Source: Cyanobacteria bacterium SIG32
GTDB taxonomy: Bacteria > Cyanobacteriota > Vampirovibrionia > Gastranaerophilales > Gastranaerophilaceae
Direction: 5' to 3'
Assembly: GCA_015152455.1 (NCBI GenBank)
Contig: SUTY01000003.1
Location: 1 to 55,971, forward strand
DNA length: 55,971 bases
Positions 7,777 through 17,263 of the stretch are shown in pieces (the stretch's first letter is position 1; every line of letters begins with the position of its first letter). The position numbers and the translations under genes are program-made. The notes under the pieces were generated by a model. It ran no database searches and was not told the DNA's origin. It saw only the letters and a list, made by a program, of their open reading frames with translations.

Positions 7777-8829
7777 CTAAATAATTTCATCTGCCATTGC
7801 TAAAAATTCAATAATATTCATAATCTTAGGATGTTTTTTACCTAAAAATCCTTGGTGAATACCAATTATACAAGCAGGACAAGCTGTTAAAATTATATCA
7901 GCATCTGTATCTACCAAATTTTTAGCTTTTTCTTGCGCCATTTTGAAAGATAATTTTGGATTATGAACAGAAAATTCACCGGAAAAACCGCAACAATCGT
8001 CATAATTTTTAGCCTGAATATATTGAACATTCTCACACTTTTCAAAAAGAGGTTTCAAGAAAGCATCGCTTTTTAAGTGACAAGGCTTATGGAATGTAAC
8101 TTTTAACGGTTTTCTAAATATAAATTTTTTCTTTTGTATTGCCAAAAAATGACAAATATTTGCAATGTTATTTTCCACTTCACCATAACTTTTTAAAACA
8201 CTTTCGCAACTAGCGCAGTCAGTAATAACATAATCATACTTATCTTTTAAATATCGCATGTTGTATTTTTTTGCTTCTTCATATCTTTCAATATTTCCAC
8301 TTGATAAAAATGGAATTCCACAACAGTCAAAATCTTTTTCAACCAATTCAACATCAAAATTAGATAGCACTTTTTTCATTGCAATTTCTGATTTTGGATA
8401 AATTGCATTAGCGCACCCTTTAAAATATAAAAGTTTGGTTGCGCCTTTGTTTTCTAATGGCACAATTTTTTTTGAAAATTTTGAAATTAATCTACTAAAA
8501 ACTTTTTTAGACTGTAAAAATCGAGTTATCTTACCATACAAAGTATCTTTGACATATTCAGATTTTGCAGTCGAAAAAATTTCACACACATCAATATCTG
8601 AAGGACAAAAATCCTTGCATTTACCACATTTCAAGCACATATCAAGATATTTGTTAATAGTTTTTGAAAGTTTCAAATCACCTTTCAAAACCCCTTTAAG
8701 CATAACGAATTTTCCACGGGAAACCGCACAGTCATTACCTGTTAGTTTGTATATAGGACAAACTTCCTGACATTTTCCACATTTTGAACATTTATCGATT
8801 TGATCTTGAAAATCTGATAATTTTTTCAA
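7777..8829 (-). CDS. Fe-S oxidoreductase subunit with CCG domains (GlcF/LutA-like)
   Basis: 350 residues. Two ferredoxin motifs near the N-terminus (CSKCGKCQEVCP and CLKCGKCKDFCP) bind two 4Fe-4S clusters; two cysteine-rich CCG domains follow (FDCCGIP with DCASCES, and DDCCGFSG with ACPACIIG). This layout is that of glycolate/lactate oxidase Fe-S subunits and HdrD-like proteins, which pass electrons from a flavoprotein to a carrier. No flavin partner gene is next to it, so the substrate cannot be named. The start is TTG at 8829, with GGGAG and AAAGG just before it. It lies 43 bases after ilvD and may belong to the same transcript. Confidence 0.82.
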   Translation of the reverse strand: MKKLSDFQDQIDKCSKCGKCQEVCPIYKLTGNDCAVSRGKFVMLKGVLKGDLKLSKTINKYLDMCLKCGKCKDFCPSDIDVCEIFSTAKSEYVKDTLYGKITRFLQSKKVFSRLISKFSKKIVPLENKGATKLLYFKGCANAIYPKSEIAMKKVLSNFDVELVEKDFDCCGIPFLSSGNIERYEEAKKYNMRYLKDKYDYVITDCASCESVLKSYGEVENNIANICHFLAIQKKKFIFRKPLKVTFHKPCHLKSDAFLKPLFEKCENVQYIQAKNYDDCCGFSGEFSVHNPKLSFKMAQEKAKNLVDTDADIILTACPACIIGIHQGFLGKKHPKIMNIIEFLAMADEII

Positions 8830-8868
8830 CCTTTACTCCCAGCTCCTCTCCCAAAGGTAGAGGGCAGC
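8830..8868. repeat. Short GC-rich intergenic element
   Basis: The spacer before ilvD holds CTCCCAGCTCCTCTCCCAAA and AGAGGGCAGCC, GC-rich against an AT-rich background. It resembles the CAGCCCCTCCC element at 45076-45100 and may be a worn copy of the same dispersed repeat. It also supplies the ribosome-binding bases of the downstream Fe-S gene. Confidence 0.35.
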
Positions 8869-8872
8869 CATA

Positions 8873-10522
8873 TTATACCAATGCACCGTGTGACGCATCA
8901 CTAACATTTTTTGCATATTTTGCAAGATAACCTGATTTAACTTTTAGTTCAAATGGCTTTAAGTTTTGTCGTCTTTTCTCCAAAACTTTATCGTCAACGC
9001 AAAGCTCTATTGAACGCTTTTCAATATCGATTATGATTTTATCACCATCTTCAACCAAAGCGATCACGCCACCATTTGCAGCCTCAGGACAAACATGACC
9101 TATACAAATTCCTCTTGTTGCACCTGAAAATCTTCCATCAGTGATTAAAGCACACGATTTACCCAGCCCTTTGCCTACTAATAGAGAAGTCGGAGCAAGC
9201 ATTTCTCTCATGCCTGGTCCTCCAACAGGGCCTTCATAGCGAATTATAATGACATCACCAGCTTTTATTTTATCATTTTCTAAAGCAGCCATTGCATCTT
9301 CTTCACTATCAAAAGTTTTTGCAACTCCCTCAAATTGCAAACATTCAGGATCAATCCCAGAAATTTTTGTCACGCAACCATCTTCTGCCAAATTGCCATA
9401 TAAAACGCCCAAACCAGCTTGAGTATATTCAGATTTTTCATAAGACGGAATAACTTTTTCATCACTCCAAGCTGAATGTGCGATTTCGTATGTTTTCAAA
9501 CCTGAAACCGTATTAGTATTTTTCAACAAATCTTTCAACGACTTCAACACCGCAGGAATTCCACCTGCATAATGAAAATCAGTCATTGTTAAACTTGATG
9601 ACGGATTAATTTTAACGATTTGGTGGATTTGACGACTAAGCCTATCAAAATCGTCAATAGTAACATCAATTTCACCAGCATTTGCAATTGCCAACAAGTG
9701 TAAAAACGTATTTGTTGAACCGCCTAAAGCCAAAGCTGCAACAATAGCATTTATAAGAGCATCTTTTGTAATAATATCAGACGGCTTAACGTCTTTTTTA
9801 ACCAATTCGACAATTTGCATTCCACTATCGAAAGCTATTCTGCGTTTTTGAGAAGATACTGCAGAAGCAGATGAACAATAAGGTAAACTCATACCTAAAA
9901 CTTCCGCTAAACAAGCCATAGTGTTTGCAGTGTACATTCCTTGACAGGCTCCTGCTGACGGACAAGAATTTTCTTCCATTGCCAATAAATGTTCTTTTGT
10001 TATTTCACCTTTTCTAAAACGACCAACGGCTTCAAATGAACCTGTAACCATAGTTAACTTATTTTCACCACGACAGACACCATCAAGCATTGGGCCAGCC
10101 GTAACAATAATTGCAGGAATATTCAACCTTTGAGCTGCAATAATCATGCCTGGCGTGATTTTATCGCAATTTGAAAGTAACACAATCCCATCTAATTGAT
10201 GAGCAGCTGCAACACTTTCAACGCAATCTGCAATCAAATCTCTTGAAGGTAAGGAATATCTCATTCCACTATGACCCATTGCAATGCCGTCACAAATAGC
10301 TGGAACTCCAAAAACAAAAGCCTGCCCACCTGCAGAATGAATACCTTTTTCAATTTGACGTTCCAAATCTCGCATTCCAATATGCCCCGGGACTAAATCA
10401 GAAAAAGAACTTGCGATACCAATAAACGGAGCTTTCATATTATTTTTGCTCACACCAGTCGCCATTAAAAGCCCTCTATGAGGTGTTCTTGCTATACCCT
10501 TTTTAACATTATCACTTTTCAT
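8873..10522 (-). CDS. ilvD: Dihydroxy-acid dehydratase
   Basis: 549 residues, normal for the short bacterial form. Converts dihydroxy acids to 2-keto acids in isoleucine, valine and pantothenate synthesis. Fe-S ligand regions [11 protein letters not shown] and [19 protein letters not shown] are intact, as is the late [18 protein letters not shown] region and GRFSGATRG. Four bases separate it from the nagA-like gene upstream, so it is read from the cell-wall operon. AGGAT precedes ATG. Confidence 0.96.
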   Translation of the reverse strand: MKSDNVKKGIARTPHRGLLMATGVSKNNMKAPFIGIASSFSDLVPGHIGMRDLERQIEKGIHSAGGQAFVFGVPAICDGIAMGHSGMRYSLPSRDLIADCVESVAAAHQLDGIVLLSNCDKITPGMIIAAQRLNIPAIIVTAGPMLDGVCRGENKLTMVTGSFEAVGRFRKGEITKEHLLAMEENSCPSAGACQGMYTANTMACLAEVLGMSLPYCSSASAVSSQKRRIAFDSGMQIVELVKKDVKPSDIITKDALINAIVAALALGGSTNTFLHLLAIANAGEIDVTIDDFDRLSRQIHQIVKINPSSSLTMTDFHYAGGIPAVLKSLKDLLKNTNTVSGLKTYEIAHSAWSDEKVIPSYEKSEYTQAGLGVLYGNLAEDGCVTKISGIDPECLQFEGVAKTFDSEEDAMAALENDKIKAGDVIIIRYEGPVGGPGMREMLAPTSLLVGKGLGKSCALITDGRFSGATRGICIGHVCPEAANGGVIALVEDGDKIIIDIEKRSIELCVDDKVLEKRRQNLKPFELKVKSGYLAKYAKNVSDASHGALV

Positions 10523-10526
10523 AATT

Positions 10527-11438
10527 TTATCCTGTTATTTTTACAATATCAAAATTTTCATCCCATTCAATTTCACCTTTAATATCTATCGAATGGTAAT
10601 TATAAACATTTTCTACTAATAGTGGTGAAAATAAATTCATTTTACCAAGTTTTTTAACAATATCAGATAAAAGGCTTGTGCTACCTGCTAAGGTTCCACC
10701 TTTAGAAGTTGCTTTTTCTCCGTCAAAATAAATTCTTTCACCTGCAAAATCCATTTCTTTTAAATCACTTTTTGTAATAGGCAAACAATCAGAAACCAAT
10801 AATATTTTGTCCAATGGTTTTGATTTGAATACTAACTTTAACGCTTCATCTGATACGTGAACACCGTCAGCAATGACCTCAGTATAAATATCATCATTAA
10901 CCAAAGCTGAAAGAGCCGTTGAACTTCCTCTGTGAGAAATTGATGACATAGCATTGAACAAATGTGTAACACCGTCACATCTTGTCAAATCGGCACCAAC
11001 ACAATGCCCCACCTGAACTTTTACACCTTTTTGTTTTAGATAATCAATCAATCCCTCACCAGAATTACATAACTCTGGTGCTAAAGTAACTATTTTGATA
11101 AAATCATCTTCAATTAATTTGTAATTTTCAATAGTTGGCTCTAAGAACAATTCAGAATTGTGAATTCCTTTTTTTTCTGGATTTAGAAATATTCCTTCCA
11201 AATGAATACCCAAAATTTTTGCCATATCAGAAGTTTGTTTTTTTGAGGCTTCTTTGATAACAGCCACTTGATTTCTAATATTCTCAACAGTATCAGTTAC
11301 TACAGTCGGAAATATTCCACCTATACCGTATTTTTTAATTTCTTTTGATGAATACAAAACATCTTCTACTTTGCAGTTACTAAAATCAACCCCAAAAGCA
11401 CCATGAAAATGTTGTTCTATCAAAAGTCTTGTTTTCAT
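10527..11438 (-). CDS. nagA: NagA-like N-acetylglucosamine-6-phosphate deacetylase, short form
   Basis: 303 residues; typical NagA has about 380. The metal site H-x-H (QHFHG, residues 10-12), [42 protein letters not shown] and GTLAGS are all present. What is missing is the N-terminal beta-sandwich strands before the first His motif and part of the C-terminal cap, leaving almost only the barrel. NagA removes acetate from GlcNAc-6-P, feeding amino sugars recovered from the wall back into metabolism. The ATG follows the murE stop codon directly (TAG ATG), so it is co-translated with a peptidoglycan gene, which supports a recycling role. Confidence 0.8.
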   Translation of the reverse strand: MKTRLLIEQHFHGAFGVDFSNCKVEDVLYSSKEIKKYGIGGIFPTVVTDTVENIRNQVAVIKEASKKQTSDMAKILGIHLEGIFLNPEKKGIHNSELFLEPTIENYKLIEDDFIKIVTLAPELCNSGEGLIDYLKQKGVKVQVGHCVGADLTRCDGVTHLFNAMSSISHRGSSTALSALVNDDIYTEVIADGVHVSDEALKLVFKSKPLDKILLVSDCLPITKSDLKEMDFAGERIYFDGEKATSKGGTLAGSTSLLSDIVKKLGKMNLFSPLLVENVYNYHSIDIKGEIEWDENFDIVKITG

Positions 11439-12905
11439 CTACACTCCTTCAAATACTTTTCTAACTTCTTCTCTGTCATCAAAATGAATAGTCCTGTCTT
11501 TCAAAATTTGGAAAGTTTCATGACCTTTACCTGCTACCACAATAACATCATTATTATGAGAAATAGTTTTCAAAAGTTCAATCGCTCTACCTCTATCAAT
11601 TTCAACAGAAACTTTATCTGGATTAATTGATTTTAATCCTGCAATAATATCTGTAATTATTTGTTGAGGATCTTCACTTCTTGGATTATCAGAAGTGATT
11701 ACAATTTTATCAGCGATTTTTTCTGCAATAGAACCCATTTTAGGACGTTTTGTTGCATCTCTATCTCCACCACAACCAAATAAACAAATCAAATTACCGT
11801 CTTTTGGTGTAATTTCTCTTGCTGAATTTAAAACATTTTCCAACCCATCAGGAGTGTGAGCATAATCAACAATAACTAACGGTTTTTTGGCTACAACTTC
11901 AAATCTGCCTGCAACACCCTTAATTTGCTCTAACGCTTTCAATGCAACCTCTACGTTAATTCCAATTGCCATAGATGCAGTTACAGCTGCCAAAACATTA
12001 TAAACACTGAACATACCATTCATGTGCAAACTTACTTTATATTCTTTGTCCCTAGTAACCAATACAAATTCTGCACCATTTAATGAAAAATCAATTTCTT
12101 TTGCCATAACATCAGCATTCTTGTTAATACCATACGTATATATAGTTACATCTTCAGGCACAACATTCAAAAACTTTTCACCATATTCATCATCAACATT
12201 TATAACCGCAAAATTACCTTCTTTTAGGTTTTTAAACAAAATAGATTTTGCCTCAAAATAATTTTCCATTGTAATGTGATAATCCAAATGATCTTGAGTC
12301 AAATTAGTTAAAATAGCGCCGTCAAAACGACATCCACCAACACGATTTTGTTCCAAAGCGTGTGAACTAACTTCCATAACTACGTTGTCAATTTTTTCAA
12401 CATCTTTAATCATACGAAGCATTGCCTGCAATTCAGGAGCCTGTGGAGTCGTATGTTTTGCATCTCTATACTCACCTTTAGAAGATAATTTATATCCTAA
12501 AGTACCAATTAACGCACATTTTTGCTGATTTTCTTCAAATATTTTTTGCATCAAATGTGTTACTGTGGTTTTTCCATTTGTACCAGTAATCCCAATCAAA
12601 TTCAATCCCAAAGACGGTCTTGAATAAAATCTGTCTGCGATATCTGCTATTTTGTGTCTAGTATTTCTTACAACGACTTGAGGAATTTTTATATCAACAG
12701 GTCTTTCAACCAAAAGAGCAACGGCTCCATTATCAATTGCCATTTGCGCATATTCGTGTCCGTCTGTATTTTCTCCTACCAAGCAAATAAATATATCACC
12801 TTGTTTTGTTGTTTTTGAGTTGTAAGAAATTCCACTGACTTCTACACTTTTAAAATATACTAAATCTTTATAATCCAAATATTCAATTAATTCTTCAAGT
12901 TTCAT
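11439..12905 (-). CDS. murE: UDP-MurNAc-tripeptide synthetase, meso-DAP type
   Basis: 488 residues. Adds the third residue to the peptidoglycan stem peptide in the cytosol. ATP loop GITGTNGKTTVTHL, substrate-binding HTTPQAPELQ, EVSSHALEQNRV and LFGCGGDRDATKRP are intact. The late motif SDNPRSEDP contains DNPR, the sequence associated with meso-diaminopimelate instead of lysine. Two bases separate it from ftsI and none from nagA. Confidence 0.95.
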   Translation of the reverse strand: MKLEELIEYLDYKDLVYFKSVEVSGISYNSKTTKQGDIFICLVGENTDGHEYAQMAIDNGAVALLVERPVDIKIPQVVVRNTRHKIADIADRFYSRPSLGLNLIGITGTNGKTTVTHLMQKIFEENQQKCALIGTLGYKLSSKGEYRDAKHTTPQAPELQAMLRMIKDVEKIDNVVMEVSSHALEQNRVGGCRFDGAILTNLTQDHLDYHITMENYFEAKSILFKNLKEGNFAVINVDDEYGEKFLNVVPEDVTIYTYGINKNADVMAKEIDFSLNGAEFVLVTRDKEYKVSLHMNGMFSVYNVLAAVTASMAIGINVEVALKALEQIKGVAGRFEVVAKKPLVIVDYAHTPDGLENVLNSAREITPKDGNLICLFGCGGDRDATKRPKMGSIAEKIADKIVITSDNPRSEDPQQIITDIIAGLKSINPDKVSVEIDRGRAIELLKTISHNNDVIVVAGKGHETFQILKDRTIHFDDREEVRKVFEGV

Positions 12906-12907
12906 TA

Positions 12908-14650
12908 TTACTCCTTAGATTTTTTAGTGGGTGTAGTTTTATCTTGTTTTAAATTTAAAATCCTTGCGGTTTGTTCTGCGATTTCATAAAATACAGGGCC
13001 TGCAACCGTATTCCCCCATACAGGTCCGACTTTAGCACTATCCACACAAACATAAATCAAAATCTGAGGATCAGACGCTGGCAAGTATCCTATTGTAGAA
13101 GTATAAGAAAAACCTGTATAGCCAGAACCACCCTCTTTTGGTTTATTAGAAGTACCTGTTTTGGCAGCAACATTATATTTTGCCATTTTGATTGCGGATT
13201 TACCATTATTAACACTTTCTGCCAATAATTTTGTAACAGCCTGTGCAGTTTCTGGTGAAACAACTTGGACAGATTGAATTTTTTGTTCGGCTTCTTGAGG
13301 AGAATATTTTATAATATGAGGAGTTACCCTAACACCATTATTCGCTAAGGCAGACATTGCAGAAACCATCTGCATTGCTGAAACAGAAGTTCCGTATCCA
13401 TAAGACATTGTCGCATGAATACCTTTATCCCATTTATGCCAAGCTGGTAACAAGCCTGCAGATTCTCCTGGCAAGTCTATGCCTGATTTTTGCCCAAAGC
13501 CAAATTTTTTCAACATATCATAAAATTCTTTAGACGTCATTGTTTTCGCAACATTTATTGAACCTATATTACTTGAATGTTCAAACAAATATTCCAATGA
13601 AATCATCCCCGGATTTGGATTTTTATCATAATCATAATTTTTAATTTGCCATTTGCCAATTGTAGTTTTACCAGTATCTAAAACCTTTGTATGCTCATTA
13701 ATTTTTCCCAACTCCATTGCACTTGCAACTGTAATTGGTTTGAATGTAGAACCTGGAGGAAATACATCTGTCAAACTCCAGTTTTTCATCTGAAGCGCAC
13801 TTGCCTTTTTAAAATTATTAGGATCATATGTAGGATACACCGCATATGCCAAAATTTCACCATTTTTAGGATTCATAACTATTGCAGTACCACGCAACGC
13901 TTCTTTTTCTTTAATCATTTTTTGAAGCTCTTTTTCGCAAACGTGTTGAATTGCTGCATCAATAGTTAAAGTTACATCTTCACCTTTTGGATTAATTGTA
14001 GTTGCTACAGGATCAGTCAAAAAATCGTATATTATTTTCCCATCTCTAGTTCTTTGATAACGAACAGCGTGCTCAACATGTTCCAATTTATCTTTTGCAG
14101 TATATTCAACACCATTTGCAATATCCGCATCAAAATTGTAATAACCTAAAATATGCGCCGCTAAATTACCTTGTGGATAAGTACGAGTACTTTTCTTACC
14201 CATACTAATTTCTCTTAACTGAAGTTTTGACACCTCTTTTGCGGTAGCTTTATCAATATCCTTTTTAATTGTAATTACAGGACCAGGTTTCTTTAAAATT
14301 GTTAAAAGTTTATTATATGGTATGTCTAAAATTGGAGAAAGTTTTTTAGACAATTCTTCTGGAGTTGAATCATAATTGTTAGGGTGAGCATAAATATCCA
14401 TATAAATTTTATCAGTAGCTAATTTTATTCCATTTCTATCAAAAATATCGCCTCTCAAAACAAAATTTCTACTAACTCTTTGATTGATAGCCTTTACACG
14501 ATATTTACCTAAATCAACAATTTGAATAAAAAACAAATATATTGCTAATAAAAATGCAAACCCTATAAAAAATATTTGCAACAACGCCAAAAGTTTATCA
14601 AAACTTCTTATTCGTTTTTCTTTTTCTGTATCTTGATTACGTCTTCTCAA
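12908..14650 (-). CDS. ftsI: Penicillin-binding protein, FtsI/PBP3 family
   Basis: 580 residues. A short basic cytosolic tail, one membrane helix (about 22-46), a dimerisation domain starting near GDIFDRNG, and a transpeptidase domain with the three catalytic motifs: STFK near 303, SSN near 361 and KTGT near 497. It crosslinks septal peptidoglycan in the periplasm. It begins with TTG, five bases after GGGGAG, and is the first gene of the ftsI-murE-nagA-ilvD operon. The usual neighbours mraZ and mraW are not in the window, so the cell-wall cluster is broken up here. A SpoVD/PBP2-like role is possible, but the murE linkage favours FtsI. Confidence 0.92.
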   Translation of the reverse strand: MRRRNQDTEKEKRIRSFDKLLALLQIFFIGFAFLLAIYLFFIQIVDLGKYRVKAINQRVSRNFVLRGDIFDRNGIKLATDKIYMDIYAHPNNYDSTPEELSKKLSPILDIPYNKLLTILKKPGPVITIKKDIDKATAKEVSKLQLREISMGKKSTRTYPQGNLAAHILGYYNFDADIANGVEYTAKDKLEHVEHAVRYQRTRDGKIIYDFLTDPVATTINPKGEDVTLTIDAAIQHVCEKELQKMIKEKEALRGTAIVMNPKNGEILAYAVYPTYDPNNFKKASALQMKNWSLTDVFPPGSTFKPITVASAMELGKINEHTKVLDTGKTTIGKWQIKNYDYDKNPNPGMISLEYLFEHSSNIGSINVAKTMTSKEFYDMLKKFGFGQKSGIDLPGESAGLLPAWHKWDKGIHATMSYGYGTSVSAMQMVSAMSALANNGVRVTPHIIKYSPQEAEQKIQSVQVVSPETAQAVTKLLAESVNNGKSAIKMAKYNVAAKTGTSNKPKEGGSGYTGFSYTSTIGYLPASDPQILIYVCVDSAKVGPVWGNTVAGPVFYEIAEQTARILNLKQDKTTPTKKSKE

Positions 14651-14741
14651 TTCAGCTCCCCACTTTCTTCCATTTTAGCATAAGGAATAACAAAAGATGT
14701 AAATATTAAATAAAATTACAAAAATTCTCTTATTTTTAGAG

Positions 14742-14747
14742 TATCAT
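14742..14747 (+). promoter_or_regulatory. -10 box placed for a leaderless transcript
   Basis: TATCAT ends exactly six bases before ATG 14754, and there is no Shine-Dalgarno sequence. The first base of the start codon would be +1. No good -35 box is seen. The string GAGTATCAT-N6-ATG is repeated at 36114-36131. Confidence 0.5.
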
Positions 14748-14753
14748 ATTAAT

Positions 14754-16139
14754 ATGAGAAAATTTCTAATCATTTGGGGTGCATTTTTAATAGGTCAAAC
14801 AAGTTTTGCTATCGACATTGTTTATCCTAAAAAGACAAACGTTAAAATAAATTCATCCTCAACTTTTTTTGTAGGTTCAGCAGATCCTAACCAAAAGTTC
14901 ACCATTAATGGTGAATTAGTAGATGTACATAATTCAGGAGGCTTCGCTCACGTCGTTAAATTAGAAGACGGAGAGAATAACTTTGAATTAATATCTGGAG
15001 ATGAGATCGTTACATTTACAATTAACAAACCTCAAAAAATTTTAAACAAAAAACAATCACCAGCTAAATTAATCCAATACGAAAATCCAAAAGAAGTATT
15101 AACAGCTAAAAATCTTTCTCCTTTAAGAAGTACCCCTGTTGATGCAGGAATTAACAGAATGGCACATTTTCAAGAAGGTATTCATTTAACAATTGATGGA
15201 GAAAAAAACAATTTTTACAGAGTCAGTTTAGGACAAAACAAAAAAGCCTGGATTGCAAAATCAAACGTCAAACAAAATTGCGAGAACTCAAACACACCTG
15301 CAACTGTCTTAAATTATGATTTCAAAGATGACAAAGATTATTATAATTTTGTATTTCATTTAGACAAAAAAGTACCATATGAAATTATCGAAGGGAATAT
15401 TTTTTATTTAAAGTTATACAATATAAAAGATCAACCTGAAGGCACCTATGTATTTCCGTTTCCGTACTCCACAGCCAACGAAACGCACAAAATTGTCGGT
15501 TATAGTAGTGAATACAAAGGAAATGACTTAATTTGGAAAATAAGAAAATACCCTAAAATTAACATTAACAAACCTCTAAAAAACATTACAATAGCCGTTG
15601 ATGCAGGACATGGAGGAAAAGATTTCGGCGCAATCGGTTGTCTTGGAGATAAAGAAAAAGACATCACATTAGCGATTTCAAAATATCTTGAAGAAGAACT
15701 TACAAATCGTGGTGCAAAAGTTGTTATGACAAGATCTGACGATAGCTATGTGGAATTGCAGGAACGTGTTAACAAAGCAAATGAAAAAGATTCTATGTTT
15801 TTAATTTCCATTCACGGAAACGCACTTCCTGATCACTTAAATCCACTTGAACACAAAGGGACAAGCATTTATTATTACTACGATCAGGCAAAACTTTTAG
15901 CCGCTAATATTCTTGTAACAATGAACCAACAACTTGGAACAAAAAACGACAAAATTCGACAAGGCAGCTTGGCTTTAGTTAGGAATACAAATGCTTTGAG
16001 CATTCTTATTGAAGTTGCATATCTTATAAATCCAGAAGACAATGTTTTATTGATCGATCCACAATTCCAAAAAAAGTGCGCAAAAGCTATTGCTGATGGG
16101 ATTGAGAACTACTTAACTCAGGAAGATTCTCAACAATAA
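14754..16139 (+). CDS. N-acetylmuramoyl-L-alanine amidase (Amidase_3)
   Basis: 461 residues. Signal peptide of about 20 residues, a beta-rich domain (FVGSADPNQKFTINGE), an SH3-like stretch with SPLRSTPVDAG, then the zinc amidase domain from about 275: IAVDAGHGGKDFGAIG, the metal Glu in EKDI, MTRSDD, LISIHGNAL, and a final catalytic Glu in LIEVAYLINPED. It cleaves the amide bond between MurNAc and the peptide stem, as AmiC does during cell separation, in the periplasm. Fits the neighbouring ftsI-murE operon, from which it is divergent. Confidence 0.9.
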   Translation: MRKFLIIWGAFLIGQTSFAIDIVYPKKTNVKINSSSTFFVGSADPNQKFTINGELVDVHNSGGFAHVVKLEDGENNFELISGDEIVTFTINKPQKILNKKQSPAKLIQYENPKEVLTAKNLSPLRSTPVDAGINRMAHFQEGIHLTIDGEKNNFYRVSLGQNKKAWIAKSNVKQNCENSNTPATVLNYDFKDDKDYYNFVFHLDKKVPYEIIEGNIFYLKLYNIKDQPEGTYVFPFPYSTANETHKIVGYSSEYKGNDLIWKIRKYPKININKPLKNITIAVDAGHGGKDFGAIGCLGDKEKDITLAISKYLEEELTNRGAKVVMTRSDDSYVELQERVNKANEKDSMFLISIHGNALPDHLNPLEHKGTSIYYYYDQAKLLAANILVTMNQQLGTKNDKIRQGSLALVRNTNALSILIEVAYLINPEDNVLLIDPQFQKKCAKAIADGIENYLTQEDSQQ

Positions 16140-16161
16140 AAAAAAGGAGCCAAAAGGCTCC
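16139..16161 (-). terminator. Intrinsic terminator facing the minus strand
   Basis: GGAGCC-AAAA-GGCTCC (16146-16161) has a run of A on its left side, which is a U-run only for minus-strand transcripts; on the plus strand it is followed by GTTGG, not T. The nearest minus-strand gene to its right is beyond a plus-strand gene, so it has no obvious client. Confidence 0.6.
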
Positions 16162-16316
16162 GTTGGAATTAAGAATAGCTGGAAGTATGAAAAAGATTTA
16201 ATTATATTAAACAAGCACCGCACCTTAATCACAATTACCCACCTGACTAATAATTTTTAGAAAAATGTTCTAACAAGTTTGTAGTAGTGTGTAATGTCTA
16301 ATTTTTTAATCCAAAT
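16140..16316 (-). ncRNA. Candidate structured small RNA
   Basis: The 190-base spacer contains two hairpins (TTAGAA/TTCTAA at 16257-16273; an interrupted stem at 16199-16238 with a GC-rich loop) and ends, for the minus strand, in a perfect intrinsic terminator. The downstream gene seems to be leaderless, so the spacer is not its leader. No RNA family was recognised and no strong promoter is seen, so this is only a candidate. Confidence 0.25.
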
Positions 16317-16322
16317 TAGAAT
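16317..16322 (+). promoter_or_regulatory. -10 box placed for a leaderless transcript
   Basis: TAGAAT ends six bases before ATG 16329 and no Shine-Dalgarno sequence lies between. The region 17 bases upstream (ATGTCT) matches a -35 box at only three of six positions. Confidence 0.4.
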
Positions 16323-16328
16323 TAAAAT

Positions 16329-17222
16329 ATGAAAAAAATCTTGTCAATTTTACACAAAGCTAAGTTTTGGAAAATTTTATTTTGGATATTTTTAATTTTA
16401 GTATTTTATCTTTGGATAAAAATGCTCACAAATACATACATAACAATTCAATTTGATGAACTCGAACCATTTGAAGCCAATATGCCATTATATTATAAAG
16501 GTTTTAAAGTTGGTAGAACTCGTTCAATTGAACCAAGCAAAGATTTCAAACATACACTTATTCGTGCGGTCATAGATTATAACGATTTAAAGCTACCTAA
16601 AAATACCATAGCTATCGTAAAAAAACGAAACAAAGGTGAATACAGAAAGGCCTTAGACTATATAGAACTAGAATACCCTGATTCCCCATCAATTGTATTT
16701 TTAAAAACTGGCTCTGTTATAAAAGGGACATCCTCACTAGATTGGGAAACATTATTTTCTCAACAGGCAAGTGACGGAAAACTTGATGGTTTGGCAGATA
16801 GTGTAACAGACATTTTAGATAACTTAAATGAAACAATAGAAACACTTACAATGGTATTTACAACAATAAACGATATTTTATTAGAAAATCGTCCGAATCT
16901 TTTAAAAGCTAGCACAAACCTGTCTAACACAACAACAAATTTCTATAATATATCTGACAGATTAAGTAATTCTTTATCTCAAGATCGATTAAACAATACA
17001 ACAGGTGGTTTTGAAAATACTTCTCAAAATTTTGACACAACATCAAAAAATATTGAAGAAATTACAGATAACATAAATCAAATGATGCCATATATAGATG
17101 CAACAATTGTTGACTTAAATTCAACAATGTGCAACATAAACCAAATTTCTTGCGGAATACTCCAAACTCTAAAAAAACGTATGGGATTATTAAAAGTTCT
17201 TTTGGGCAAACCAGTAAATTAA
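16329..17222 (+). CDS. Mce/MlaD-family membrane-anchored protein
   Basis: 297 residues. One N-terminal membrane helix (about 15-32), then the Mce domain core PLYYKGFKVGRTRSIEPS near residue 50-70 and IRAVIDY. The C-terminal half (150-270) is a Thr/Asn/Ser-rich, probably helical region with repeated FxNTSxNFxTTSKNI-like spacing. Mce proteins form rings that carry lipids between the two membranes. No permease (MlaE) or ATPase (MlaF) gene is adjacent, so the partners must be elsewhere. It faces the AsmA-like gene across a shared terminator; both are envelope lipid-transfer families. Confidence 0.7.
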   Translation: MKKILSILHKAKFWKILFWIFLILVFYLWIKMLTNTYITIQFDELEPFEANMPLYYKGFKVGRTRSIEPSKDFKHTLIRAVIDYNDLKLPKNTIAIVKKRNKGEYRKALDYIELEYPDSPSIVFLKTGSVIKGTSSLDWETLFSQQASDGKLDGLADSVTDILDNLNETIETLTMVFTTINDILLENRPNLLKASTNLSNTTTNFYNISDRLSNSLSQDRLNNTTGGFENTSQNFDTTSKNIEEITDNINQMMPYIDATIVDLNSTMCNINQISCGILQTLKKRMGLLKVLLGKPVN

Positions 17223-17230
17223 TAAAAAAA

Positions 17231-17260
17231 AAGAGGGTTTCAGTGAACTGAAACCCTCTT
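17231..17260. terminator. Bidirectional intrinsic terminator
   Basis: AAGAGGGTTTCAG (17231-17243), loop TGAA, CTGAAACCCTCTT (17248-17260), flanked by A-runs on the left and T-runs on the right. It serves the convergent Mce and AsmA-like genes. Confidence 0.9.
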
Positions 17261-17263
17261 TTT

